Source of the DNA: Paenibacillus sp. YYML68
GTDB lineage: Bacteria; Bacillota; Bacilli; Paenibacillales; NBRC-103111
Length of the DNA: 64,000 nt
Direction of reading: 5' to 3'
NCBI RefSeq assembly: GCF_027923405.1
Contig: NZ_BQYI01000001.1
Location: forward strand, 1,962,501-2,026,500
Positions 54,648 through 63,905 of the stretch are shown here, in pieces. How positions within the stretch are numbered: position 1 is the stretch's first letter; each line of letters opens with the position of its first letter. The position numbers were made by a program, and so were the translations under genes. The notes under the pieces were generated by a model that was given only the letters and a program-made list of their open reading frames with translations, was not told the DNA's origin and made no database searches.

Positions 54648-55418
54648 CTAAAGTTCGACATTACTTCTATGTATTCCACGGACATACATGGTTTGACTTA
54701 AAGGGGTTATTTGTATTCCTTGGAAATTAATGTGATAAGGGCTTTTATAAATCCAATGTATAGTTTCTGCTAAGTCTTTTGCCTCAAGTGGGAGAAATCC
54801 TGAATAACGATTTTCGTTATTATTAGTTGACTGCCCCTCCAATAAGGCGGTACGAGTTGTACCTGGCTCAATACAACAAATTCTTATGTTTAAACCATGG
54901 ATGTCTGAACGAATTGAACGCAACAAATGAGATAAATATGATTTTGTTGCGGAATACACCGCCATATTTGGCGCAGAATCATGAGCTGCAATTGAACTAA
55001 TTACTATTAACGTTCCTTTGCCTTTAGAAATAAAATATTTTATCGCATTCTGAATAAATAATGTAGTTCCAATAATATTGGTTTTTATTTGTTCCATGAT
55101 ATCGAGTTGATCCATTTCGTGGAAAGGTTTCCCTTGCCTTGCGCAACCAGCAGCGTGAACGATTAAGTCAATATCATGGATACCATGCATCTCCTTGTAT
55201 ATTTCTTCAAATATAAGCTGTTCTTCACTAATATCCTTACAGAGATATTCAAAGTTGTCTGTCCAGTCGTCCTTAATCTTCATAAGTTCTATTTTATTTC
55301 GTGCAAGCCCAATAACTTTGTAGCCATTTCGAAGAAAGAACAAAACCGTTTCTTTACCTATGCCAGAAGAAGCGCCTGTAATAAGACATGCGCAATCATT
55401 GTTCTGATCTGCATTCAT
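54648..55418 (-). CDS. Short-chain dehydrogenase/reductase
   Basis: A 256-residue classical SDR. CLITGASSGIGKETVLFFLR binds the nucleotide; LIVHAAGCARQG, LIVISSIAAHDSAPNMAVYS and YSATKSYLSHL give the Ser-Tyr-Lys catalytic set, and CCIEPGTTRTALLEG closes the site. The Arg after the second strand (GLARNKIEL) points to NADP. Substrate unknown. It is the last gene of the minus-strand arm of the accessory cluster and AT-rich, so it may be a tailoring reductase of the pathway encoded here. Confidence 0.88.
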   Translation of the reverse strand: MNADQNNDCACLITGASSGIGKETVLFFLRNGYKVIGLARNKIELMKIKDDWTDNFEYLCKDISEEQLIFEEIYKEMHGIHDIDLIVHAAGCARQGKPFHEMDQLDIMEQIKTNIIGTTLFIQNAIKYFISKGKGTLIVISSIAAHDSAPNMAVYSATKSYLSHLLRSIRSDIHGLNIRICCIEPGTTRTALLEGQSTNNNENRYSGFLPLEAKDLAETIHWIYKSPYHINFQGIQITPLSQTMYVRGIHRSNVEL

Positions 55419-55472
55419 AGAATATTTTTCCGCTCCACTCTACTAAAGAATAATAGCAATTATTGAATGTGC

Positions 55473-56267
55473 TCAATTCCCGGTTCCTTGATAATTTTTG
55501 AGGCCGAATTTCCAAAAGCGATATACAACAACAAAGAAGATAATGCTAACAATTAACGAACAATTTCCCAATATATAGCTCAAGCTTTCTTGAGGGAACT
55601 TCTCAATGAGAACGCCTACAGGATAATATGTTATAAATGCCATAGGCACTATAGTGAAAAATACATGTAAAGAAAAATCGTAAGCAGATAACGGAAAAGT
55701 CATATAGTTTACACTCAACGTCCACCCCATAAAAGTTAGGGAATTATTGTTTATCATCCAAAATACCATTGTTGCCCATAAAATTAATAATCCTGCTTGT
55801 ATTATTGCACCAGCAAGTAAAAATTCACTCAATTGAATGAATTTTATCAAGCTCCAAGTAACAACTTCCTTACTACTCAAAAAAATCGTAGTAGCTCCAA
55901 TCAAAGTATGTACCCAAGCTGTCAAATCCGATTTGCCACAAATCACTTGAAACAGAACATTGTTGGGACGTAATAGGTATATGTCTAAATCCCCGGTATG
56001 AACTAACCTTCTAAAATCTCTTATTCCTGCACAAAATATCAGTTGAAATCCATATGTAAAAAGCCAAAAGCCATATAGCAAACTTACTTCGTAAATATTC
56101 CATCCGTTTATTGTTCCAAAAAAATGTAAAATGGTCCAAAGAGGCAGATACTGACTACAATAAAGGAAAAGGGCACCAAAACTTGATGCGATAAAATTGA
56201 AACGATAAACAGAATTGGATTTAATTTGGGATTTTATGTACATGTAGAATAATATCATATAGTCCAT
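55473..56267 (-). CDS. ABC-2 type permease (DUF990-like), second subunit
   Basis: 264 residues from ATG 56267, just after GGAGG; a longer in-frame start inside the upstream gene is unlikely. Six hydrophobic segments (FIASSFGALFLYCSQYLPLW, VSLLYGFWLFTYGFQLIF, ...). HTGDLDIYLLRPNNVLFQVI is the conserved cytoplasmic loop seen in DUF990 permeases. It pairs with the permease upstream and the ATPase to form an exporter. Confidence 0.83.
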   Translation of the reverse strand: MDYMILFYMYIKSQIKSNSVYRFNFIASSFGALFLYCSQYLPLWTILHFFGTINGWNIYEVSLLYGFWLFTYGFQLIFCAGIRDFRRLVHTGDLDIYLLRPNNVLFQVICGKSDLTAWVHTLIGATTIFLSSKEVVTWSLIKFIQLSEFLLAGAIIQAGLLILWATMVFWMINNNSLTFMGWTLSVNYMTFPLSAYDFSLHVFFTIVPMAFITYYPVGVLIEKFPQESLSYILGNCSLIVSIIFFVVVYRFWKFGLKNYQGTGN

Positions 56268-56268
56268 A

Positions 56269-57084
56269 TTATCCTCCATTAATGGAGACTCTTTGAAGAG
56301 CTCTATTCCAGATGAAATGAGCTGTAAAAGCAATTACTATGATCCAAAATAATTGTAAAAAGATGTTCCCTAGAAGCTCTGAAATAAGGTACTCATGTAT
56401 ATATATTTGAATCGGAATAAAGATAACACAAGAAAAGGGGAGATAGTGGATAGCTTGATTTACTTCAGAAGGGAAAAACCAAAGTGGTACAAAGGCTCCT
56501 GACAAAAACAGAACAGTCTGCGTTTTTAATATATTCAGACTAGTAACTTGAGTTATCCAAAAAGTCATAATTGAAGTAATGAAATTGATATAGAACATGA
56601 CTAGGAAAGATAAGACTATACTTATAAGGAAGAAAAGCAAATGTAGAATCGATTTGGGAATCTGAAGGTCAATTGTAAAGTAGAAAAACGCAATGATTGG
56701 TAGTGTCTGGAAAAATAAGCGATTAATATATAAACCCATTTCTTGACTCATTAAGTAGGTAGTATATTGCATTGGACGTAATAGTTCGAATACAACCTCA
56801 CCAGACAGTACTCGTTGCTGTAATACTTCTACAAACTCCATATCAATTGAAGTGATGATTCTTGCAAGTATTAGGTAAGTGGATAATTGTTCTAAGTTGA
56901 TGCCATTAACCTCATCGCGTCCATGAAATAAAGTTTTCCAAAGTTCGATACTTAAATAAATGAATAGTACATTGCTAGCAAGTCCAATGAAGTAATTTCC
57001 CCTAAAAACCATAGAATTAATAAAGGATTGGCGAGCAATGATGTATGCTGTCTTACAAAAGTGTATAGAATTCGGAAGTTCCAT
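56269..57084 (-). CDS. ABC-2 type permease (DUF990-like), first subunit
   Basis: 271 residues with about six membrane helices (FIGLASNVLFIYLSIELW, LLFFLISIVLSFLVMFYINF). RVLSGEVVFELLRPMQYTTY is the same cytoplasmic loop as in its partner. ATG 57084 directly follows the stop of the ATPase gene and is preceded by GGAG. Together with the next gene it forms a heterodimeric membrane channel. Confidence 0.83.
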   Translation of the reverse strand: MELPNSIHFCKTAYIIARQSFINSMVFRGNYFIGLASNVLFIYLSIELWKTLFHGRDEVNGINLEQLSTYLILARIITSIDMEFVEVLQQRVLSGEVVFELLRPMQYTTYLMSQEMGLYINRLFFQTLPIIAFFYFTIDLQIPKSILHLLFFLISIVLSFLVMFYINFITSIMTFWITQVTSLNILKTQTVLFLSGAFVPLWFFPSEVNQAIHYLPFSCVIFIPIQIYIHEYLISELLGNIFLQLFWIIVIAFTAHFIWNRALQRVSINGG

Positions 57085-58080
57085 TTAACGCTCCTCTATT
57101 TTCGTTTGATTGTTTGCGTTGTAAACATTTCGTACTAAATGCTCTATTTTTGGTTCTTCTATACTACAGTCAATTACAGGATATTCAGAAATAATAGATT
57201 CGATTAGTTTTGTCGCTGAAATGTCTTCCTTACTAAACAAAATTCTTGCTTCTTTATTATTGAAAGAAAGTAGAACTCCGGATTTTAAAGATATATCTGT
57301 AATTTCATTTTCAAAATGAATAGTTAGTATTCGTTCCTTGCCAAAATGTTCAATAAACTTTATTGTTCCGCCATTATACAGAATTTGACCATGATCAATA
57401 AGAATCATTCGATCAGAAACTTGCTCAATATCATCCATGTCATGCGATGTCAAAATAATAGTCGTTTTCTTTTCTGTTTTGATTTCACGTAGAAAGCTTC
57501 TTATGCGTTCTTTTGCAACTACGTCAAGACCAATTGTAGGTTCATCTAAGTAAACGATTGTTGGATCATGTAAAAATGCACATGCAATTTCAGCTCTCAT
57601 TCTCTGGCCAAGACTTAATTGACGAACAGGAATTGAAGAAAATTCATCTAACCTGAGAAGTTCGGTCATTAAGTTTAAATTTTGTTTGAATTTTGAGTGT
57701 TTTATTTTATATATAAATCTAAATAATTCAAAAGATTCATGGATGGCTAAGTCCCATAGGAGTTGACTACGTTGTCCGAATACTGTTCCTATTTGTAATG
57801 CGTTTTCTTTACGGTTTATTTTAGGATTGATGCCGTTTACAAGAACGGCTCCGCTTGTTGGTTGTAAAATCCCAGTTAATAACTTTATGGTTGTAGATTT
57901 TCCAGACCCATTTGTACCAATATATCCAACTGCTTCACCTTGATTAATATTGAAGTTTATCCCTCGAACTGCTTCTTTTGTTTTTTTTATAGGAGAAAAT
58001 AAATCGTTAAGGGAACCCCAAAATCCCTTTCGTTGCTCCTGATAGGTATATACTTTCCACAAATCTTTTGCTTCTATCAT
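57085..58080 (-). CDS. ABC transporter ATP-binding protein (exporter)
   Basis: 331 residues from ATG 58080 after GGGAGGG. Walker A GYIGTNGSGKSTTIKLLTG, Q-loop region GTVFGQRSQLLWDLAI, signature RQLSLGQRMRAEIACAFLHD, Walker B TIVYLDEPTIGLDVVAKE and switch ILTSHDMDDIEQV. The N-terminal ~35 residues and GQRSQLLWDL are typical of ATPases paired with DUF990 permeases. Powers export of the cluster product, by inference from the context. First gene of the minus-strand arm, divergent from the cupin gene. Confidence 0.92.
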   Translation of the reverse strand: MIEAKDLWKVYTYQEQRKGFWGSLNDLFSPIKKTKEAVRGINFNINQGEAVGYIGTNGSGKSTTIKLLTGILQPTSGAVLVNGINPKINRKENALQIGTVFGQRSQLLWDLAIHESFELFRFIYKIKHSKFKQNLNLMTELLRLDEFSSIPVRQLSLGQRMRAEIACAFLHDPTIVYLDEPTIGLDVVAKERIRSFLREIKTEKKTTIILTSHDMDDIEQVSDRMILIDHGQILYNGGTIKFIEHFGKERILTIHFENEITDISLKSGVLLSFNNKEARILFSKEDISATKLIESIISEYPVIDCSIEEPKIEHLVRNVYNANNQTKIEER

Positions 58081-58241
58081 GTGCAAGTTCCCTCCCCTAA
58101 AATTTAGAAAAACGAATCTAATAGTGATTATAATTTAATTTTCATGAATATGGAATAAGTATACAATAATTTAATAAGAGCTGGAGTCAAGTATTGCGGA
58201 TATGAGAGAATTTTAATAAATTGTAAAAATATACTTTTCTG

Positions 58242-58271
58242 TTGCATGCATCAAATAGATGAGTGTAATAT
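58242..58271 (+). promoter_or_regulatory. Probable promoter of the cupin-cyclohydrolase arm
   Basis: TTGCAT (58242-58247), 18-base spacer, TAATAT (58266-58271), 40 bases before the cupin start. The surrounding 230-base divergent region is very AT-rich. Confidence 0.5.
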
Positions 58272-58311
58272 AAATGACATCCGAAAATTATTTTAGAGGA
58301 GGGTATTCAAA

Positions 58312-58998
58312 ATGTTTGAACAAATTATTAAATCTGGTTCGGTTGAGACTACTGTATTACAACATGGCTTAGTATTTGATTGTAGTAAGGGGATGTACCC
58401 AAGTCGAGTAAGTGGCTACGTAGGAAATTCTACTATGAGAATCGGATCCGATGTGACAACACTCTATGGTTACGTTTATGAATCGGGACTTATCATAAAA
58501 GTAGGCGGACAAGTTTGGGGACCTCTTCAAAACGGTTATTATTTTTCTGTTGTCGGGGAATGCGAGTTATCAGGTAATGGTAAAGCGGTTTTTTTTGAAA
58601 GAGTCGGATTTAGAGGACAACAATGTATAGGTGGTCCAACAGAAGAAAGAGGTAGAGTAAGTTATATTGATGGCTGTAGCGATTCCATTTTGATATATCC
58701 ACCAAGAATGGGAGATCCGTGCTTGAATTTATTGTGGTTTCCCAAAAATATTAGGCAATCGATGCATATTCATCCTACTGTTCGTCTTGGATTAGTAATT
58801 AAAGGGGAAGGTAGATGCATTACTCCTGAAGGTGAGCTGCCTTTAAAAGAAGGCAACATTTTTTATTTGGCCGAAATGGGACAACACTGTTTTTATACTG
58901 ATGATTCGCAAATGGCAATCGTCGCCTATCATCCAGATAGTGATTGGGGACCGACAGATACAAATCATCCAATGTTAAATCGGACATTTATTCGTTAA
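58312..58998 (+). CDS. Cupin domain protein
   Basis: 228 residues from ATG 58312 after GGAGGG. The C-terminal half is a cupin: RQSMHIHPTVRLGLVIKGEG supplies the HxH metal pair, but the usual Glu of motif 1 is replaced, and LKEGNIFYLAEMGQHCFYT supplies the motif 2 His. The N-terminal half (TTLYGYVYESGLIIKVGGQV) is a second beta-rich, possibly cupin-like, barrel. Could be a metal-dependent isomerase, oxygenase or sensor. It lies 34 bases before the cyclohydrolase gene and is surely co-transcribed. Confidence 0.78.
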   Translation: MFEQIIKSGSVETTVLQHGLVFDCSKGMYPSRVSGYVGNSTMRIGSDVTTLYGYVYESGLIIKVGGQVWGPLQNGYYFSVVGECELSGNGKAVFFERVGFRGQQCIGGPTEERGRVSYIDGCSDSILIYPPRMGDPCLNLLWFPKNIRQSMHIHPTVRLGLVIKGEGRCITPEGELPLKEGNIFYLAEMGQHCFYTDDSQMAIVAYHPDSDWGPTDTNHPMLNRTFIR

Positions 58999-59032
58999 CA
59001 ATCGAGTTTCAATATATGGAGGGGTCTCACTC

Positions 59033-60349
59033 ATGATCAATTCTATTAACTCAATCGAAACACAAAGGGTACCAGCCATTCGGGGACCTATTAAACTTCC
59101 TCTTAAGATAGGAAATAGCACTCATAACTTTGAACTTAAATACTTCGAATATTCAGGAGAAAGATATGCGGTTGCTTGTTTAGGTGAAGTATCCCAAGAT
59201 GAATATATTCCTCTTCGAATCGAATCAGCTTGTTTATTTGGACATGTTTTTAATTCTGATAAATGTGATTGTGGGTTTCAACTTAAAGAGGCGCTAAAAA
59301 GAATAGCAGAGCATAAAAAAGGTATGGTTATTTATGCGATTGACCAAGATGCTAGAGGGTTAGGCATTGAATCACATTTTAGAATTTATGTTATGCGGCA
59401 ACATGAAAACTTAGATACAGATGAATTATACAACAGACTTGGATCGCCGGTAGACGCTCGAAACTATGAGCATGTTGCTGATATTCTACAGAGTTATAAC
59501 ATTAAAAAGATTTTGTTGATGTCAAATAATAGGCATAGAAGGGAATTTTTAACTGAAAAGGGATTTCAATTAGAGATTGAACCCATTGAGGCTCCATTGA
59601 ACTTTAATAACATGGCTACCTTAATGCTTGAAAAGGAAGATTTACCTTATGATTTCCACTTCAAAACTCACAGTGACTGGTTGAAGTCGATTCAAGAGGA
59701 AGTGGATGGTGATTTAAATGCAACAGTTATACAGATAATTTCAGGGACAGAGGAAGTTATCCTTCATTCAAAAGTTTTGGAAACATGGAATCTGGCTAGT
59801 GAAGTAACTAAGAACTTAACTAATAATGATTTGAAGAGTAACGATTCCAATATCATTTATTTGACTGACTTTCCTAGAATAGATGAACTTGAAAGTTATT
59901 CTGCAATAGGGGCGAAAATGATAGTTCTACCTTTTTCTGAAATTCCGTCTTGGTTGTATAATGAGGCCGAAAAGCATAAGATTATCATTCAAGACTGGGG
60001 CAGAAAAAACAAATATGTGATCGAAAGGCCTCAATGGAACTTATTGAAAGACTATCAATTTATGCATGTGTATGTTAGAGGGGATAAAACTAGATGTGTA
60101 TTTGTTGGAGAAAATAGTAATCAAAACATGAACTACTTAATGGAGGGTTATAAAAATTTAAATACAATACTACTCGGAAGCAGTCCTGAGATTACGCATA
60201 TTTTTGAAGGAGATTGTCCGTGGTTCGAACTTCAGCAACCCATCGGTAAAGCTAACGGCATTTCGTATAATTCACCGGATTTTGTATTAGAATTTCTTAA
60301 ATATAATCTAGAAGAATATTTTGTTTTATGCCCAAAATTAAATAAATGA
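59033..60349 (+). CDS. GTP cyclohydrolase II-like enzyme with novel C-terminal extension
   Basis: 438 residues from ATG 59033 after GGAGGGG. Residues ~1-205 are a RibA-type cyclohydrolase II: ACLFGHVFNSDKCDCGFQLK keeps the three zinc cysteines, FRIYV keeps the catalytic tyrosine, and LGSPVDARNY keeps the Asp and nucleophilic Arg (E. coli Tyr105, Asp126, Arg128). The GTP loop differs: IDQDARGLGI replaces HRQEGRNIGL. The remaining ~230 residues (SDWLKSIQEEVDGDLNAT to the end) match nothing I know. No other riboflavin gene is here, so it most likely feeds a special metabolite rather than riboflavin. Confidence 0.87.
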   Translation: MINSINSIETQRVPAIRGPIKLPLKIGNSTHNFELKYFEYSGERYAVACLGEVSQDEYIPLRIESACLFGHVFNSDKCDCGFQLKEALKRIAEHKKGMVIYAIDQDARGLGIESHFRIYVMRQHENLDTDELYNRLGSPVDARNYEHVADILQSYNIKKILLMSNNRHRREFLTEKGFQLEIEPIEAPLNFNNMATLMLEKEDLPYDFHFKTHSDWLKSIQEEVDGDLNATVIQIISGTEEVILHSKVLETWNLASEVTKNLTNNDLKSNDSNIIYLTDFPRIDELESYSAIGAKMIVLPFSEIPSWLYNEAEKHKIIIQDWGRKNKYVIERPQWNLLKDYQFMHVYVRGDKTRCVFVGENSNQNMNYLMEGYKNLNTILLGSSPEITHIFEGDCPWFELQQPIGKANGISYNSPDFVLEFLKYNLEEYFVLCPKLNK

Positions 60350-60479
60350 GCATTTTGCATAATTCCGTTTTTGAAAATTAGGCAGTAAATTCTTGGACCT
60401 AAAACACGGTATATTAGCTCAGCCGACCCTTAAATTTCAAAAATGGGCAGACCTGCAGTGTTTCTGCTGAATCAAAAAT

Positions 60480-61690
60480 TTATGTGGAGGATTCCTTGTA
60501 ATGGCGGGCCATCGCTAACGCAGAAGCCAGCAACACAATGGCGTTTAGATATTGGTGAGTGGTCACTTTTTGAATGCCCCAGACGTGCATGGCGTCTGCG
60601 GTCAGATATGTTTTCAACCGGGAGTTACATCGCTCAACGCTTGATCTTTCGTTATAAAGCTCCTTCCAGCGTTTCGTGTCCCGATGTGGACTGGAGTAGC
60701 ACCGTAGAACGCTTTTCGTAACGACATTGATGACCATTCCATAGTTTGAAGATGAGCATGCACGGACAGTCGACCTTCCCTGTGGCATGAGGGCAGCGGA
60801 ATCTCAGGTGATCGCCATCGGCGCCCCAATAGGTCATGGCAAAACCCATCGAGCAGCAGGGCGTACCGCTAGAGGTCATGCCCGCAGACGATTCCTTTTC
60901 ATTACGAAGGTTCATCGGAATAATTGCTTGTGCCTTTACGTTCCGCACGGCTTCGTAGTTTATAAGTTGGTCATACGCGGCATCCAGCATAAAGAACTTC
61001 ACTTTCGAACCCTTAGCCACTTGCTCCATAAGAGCAGAGCCAAATCGCCGTCATTGACGTGCGCCGGTGTAACTGAGAGCGCCACGGGCAACTCGCTCGT
61101 GGTGTCAACGGCAAGATGGAGCTTGTAGCCAAACCACTTGACCTTATTGCCAAAGGAGTCAAACTTCGCGCCCCAGTTGGCATTCCCGGTCAGTTCGCTT
61201 TTCCGTTTAGGCTGCTTTTTCTCATAAGCAAGGATCGCTGTGCTATTAATTGCAATGTGACTTCCATCGATGATTCCTTTTTGCATGCAGCGTGTTAAGA
61301 GATCCTCAGACAGACGTTTCGCCAGTCCCTTGTTCGTTAGCTCGGTGAAGACTCGGCTTAACGCCGCTATCGACGGAGCTTCCCGATCAAGTCGGAGTCC
61401 ACATTGATAACGAAAACGAAGACCCACGTCCAAACGACGATGCAAGTCACTAAAGGTATCGATATTCTCAAACGGTGCGGCAAGCAGGGCCCGAAGCCTG
61501 CAATGCCCATCGGCACCTCGGGGTGATTAACCTCTCAATTCCTTAGCATAAGGTCGTAAATCTAAGGTATTGAAGAAGATAGGTAGACGTTCTTTGGATT
61601 CAAGTTTTTGCAATTCCTCAAAAGAAAATAGATTTTCTTGGAGAATACAAGTGACTTCATGTCCTTGGTTGTTTTCGGGTTTGGTCTCTT
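60480..61690 (-). pseudogene. IS transposase (DDE, IS4/IS1182-like), broken by stop and frameshifts
   Basis: Starting near 61690 on the minus strand the frame reads ENLFSFEELQKLESKERLPI and LDLRPYAKELRG, then an in-frame TAA at 61527-61529, then SPRGADGH, RLRALLAAPFENIDTFSDLH, IIDGSHIAINSTAILAYEKK and NWGAKFDSFGNKVKWFGYKL. Frameshifts near 61015 and 60770 separate the later parts (KFFMLDAAYDQLINYEAVRN; WKELYNERSSVERCNSRLK with the final Glu). It inserted between two genes of the accessory cluster and then died; the ends are not clear. Confidence 0.85.
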
Positions 61691-61819
61691 GAAAACTTCT
61701 CCAAGTTGGGGTGAATTCCCTTTTTTATGTTCAAAACTCCTTGTCTAGCAAGGGCTCAGATTTATGCAAAATGCTCAAATAATAACTTTGATAGTGCTTA
61801 TTTAAAAAGGGGGGCTTGC

Positions 61820-62524
61820 ATGAATTGTTCGAGTAAAGGTAAAGCGACATGTCTGCCCAGGAATAAGGCATTAGAATTAATGAGCAAGGAGCAATCAAAG
61901 TTAATTTTTATTGATTCAGCTGATTGTGCTCCGAGTGAAATGCAACAATTTCAATGCTTTAATCCTTTTCGATTTGACCCCCAAATACTAATACCTGTTC
62001 CTGGACAAGAAAGCTTTTCATATTCGATTGAAGCAATTTGGCAAGGTTTAAAGATATTTGATGGAAAAATTGATTCAGATATGTTTCATAAGAAGCCGTA
62101 TAAAAGGCCTTTGGAAGCGGAGCAAACCGAATACAGCTACAGTGATACAGTATTTTGTTACAAAAACTATATCATTGATATCGTAACTGCAAGATTTCTT
62201 ATTTATTTACCATCATATCTTTATTTGTTGGATAGAATATTACCTCAAGATTTGTGTAATGAAATTTTTAAATATCTTCAATGTGATTGCGATATCATCT
62301 TCTATGATTGGGATAGTAACTTTGATATTTATAATAAATTTGAATCATTCAGTCATTCTGCTATTCTTACATCTTGGTTTAATGGAACATTGGAAAAGGA
62401 TTTTCTTTATGATCTTACTAAAATAAAATTGGAAGCTGGAATTAATGAAAAAATGAATCTAGATTTAACTCGATATTTGAATGTACATCAAAAATCAAGG
62501 GGTATTCTTAATGAAATTATCTGA
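61820..62524 (+). CDS. DUF6939-like protein with NADAR-type ExxWQxxK motif
   Basis: 234 residues from ATG 61820, placed by the strong AGGGGGG just upstream; a longer start at 61727 has no ribosome site. The N-terminus is cysteine-rich (MNCSSKGKATC, DSADCAPSEM). The motif SYSIEAIWQGLKIFDG (Glu71, Trp74, Gln75, Lys78) matches the E-x-x-[YW]-Q-x-x-K pattern of NADAR/YbiA N-glycosidases. IYLPSYLYLLDRIL, DIIFYDWDSNFDI and SFSHSAIL follow, as I recall from the DUF6939 family. If it acts like YbiA it would cut ribose phosphate from the cyclohydrolase product. Overlaps the next gene by 14 bases. Confidence 0.65.
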   Translation: MNCSSKGKATCLPRNKALELMSKEQSKLIFIDSADCAPSEMQQFQCFNPFRFDPQILIPVPGQESFSYSIEAIWQGLKIFDGKIDSDMFHKKPYKRPLEAEQTEYSYSDTVFCYKNYIIDIVTARFLIYLPSYLYLLDRILPQDLCNEIFKYLQCDCDIIFYDWDSNFDIYNKFESFSHSAILTSWFNGTLEKDFLYDLTKIKLEAGINEKMNLDLTRYLNVHQKSRGILNEII

Positions 62525-63905
62525 AGACATAGCAAGAAACATGTACTGGAAACTGCAAGATTTAAGGGGTAAGTCTGATATAGCAAAAAGATTGCAAATT
62601 TTAAGAAAAACCCAGCACATGAGACCTGAAGAAATAAAGACATTGCAATTTGATAAATTATTGACTATTTTAAAACATGCTTATAATACAGTGCCGTACT
62701 ATAAACAGATATTTCAGGAAAGAGGAATTTCGCCCCATGATTTTAACTGTTTTGAGGATATGCAACAGATTCCTCTGTTAACACGTGATTTATTGCGATC
62801 GAAACAGAATGAATTGATATCTACAGAAGCTGACTTTGCTACTATTCAAAATAACTATAGCAGTGGATCCACAGGAGTGAGAGCAGAATTTAAACAAGAT
62901 TTAAATTTTCGATTATGGATGAGAGCCCATCAGATTAGAACTTATGAGTGGTGTAACGATTGGCAACTAGGCAATCCATTCGTATTGTTATGGGGCTCAG
63001 AGATTTATTGGTCTTATAAACGAGTACTCGATATGATCGATAACTTTCTGACAAATAGAAGAGAATTTAATACGTTTAATTTAAGTAATGATCTGATAAA
63101 TAAGTTTTTAGATAAATTAATTACATTTAACCCGTATTTAGTAAGTACTTATACTAACGCAATGCATCTCATTGCCAAACGTGCCGAAGAACGAAATGTA
63201 ACTATTAAAGGCTTAAAAGCAATACAGGCGACATCTGAACCTGTGCCAACTGCTGTCAGAGATCGTATGAAGAAGGTGTTTGGCTGTGAAATTTATGATA
63301 AATATGGAATGAGAGAAAGTAATATTATTTCACATGAAAGTCCTCTTCACGATGGAATGTGTATTCAATCTGAAAATGTGTATGTTGAGTTTTTGAAACC
63401 AGATGGGTCCCCTTGTAAATATGGTGAAAAAGGAAAAGTAGTAGTCACAACTCTAAATAATTTGTCTATGCCATTAATTCGCTATGAAACTAGTGATTTG
63501 GCTGCTCCATTGGCTGGTTATTGTTCTTCTGGTATTGGTTTACCACGTATGACTTCAGTAACGGGTAGATTACAGGATCTTATTATTTCGCCCACTGGAT
63601 CCCATATTGATGCATATTTCTTTTCATATTTGATTATGAGATATCCTCAAATACATTGGTTCCAGGTTGTTCAATCGGAGCTAGAGCGACTGAATATTCA
63701 TTTATATGCACCAAATGGAATTATAACAGAGTTACGCAATGAAATTGTGGAGAGGATCCATCATCATACTGGATTTCCATTTAATATTGAATTTGAATTA
63801 TTGTCAGAAATGCCGATCTCTTCTACAGGGAAATTTAGGCTATGCGTTAGTGAATTGGGGAAGAGTTACTCTGAGATAGCAGCAACCGGAAGTGGAAAAT
63901 TATGA
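62511..63905 (+). CDS. PaaK/CapK-type adenylate-forming enzyme
   Basis: 464 residues from ATG 62511 after AAGGGG, overlapping the preceding gene. It resembles phenylacetate-CoA ligase/CapK/coenzyme F390 synthetase proteins: NTVPYYKQIFQERGI, IPLLTRDLL, the ATP-loop YSSGSTGVRAEFKQD, KAIQATSEPVPTAVRDRM, YDKYGMRESNIISHE, VVVTTLNNLSMPLIRYETSD and the hinge VTGRLQDLIISPTG. It should activate a carboxylic acid as its AMP ester for transfer to a thiol or an amine. Its acid is unknown; the context suggests joining to a pyrimidine-type amine. Coupled to the next gene (ATGA). Confidence 0.86.
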   Translation: MKLSEDIARNMYWKLQDLRGKSDIAKRLQILRKTQHMRPEEIKTLQFDKLLTILKHAYNTVPYYKQIFQERGISPHDFNCFEDMQQIPLLTRDLLRSKQNELISTEADFATIQNNYSSGSTGVRAEFKQDLNFRLWMRAHQIRTYEWCNDWQLGNPFVLLWGSEIYWSYKRVLDMIDNFLTNRREFNTFNLSNDLINKFLDKLITFNPYLVSTYTNAMHLIAKRAEERNVTIKGLKAIQATSEPVPTAVRDRMKKVFGCEIYDKYGMRESNIISHESPLHDGMCIQSENVYVEFLKPDGSPCKYGEKGKVVVTTLNNLSMPLIRYETSDLAAPLAGYCSSGIGLPRMTSVTGRLQDLIISPTGSHIDAYFFSYLIMRYPQIHWFQVVQSELERLNIHLYAPNGIITELRNEIVERIHHHTGFPFNIEFELLSEMPISSTGKFRLCVSELGKSYSEIAATGSGKL

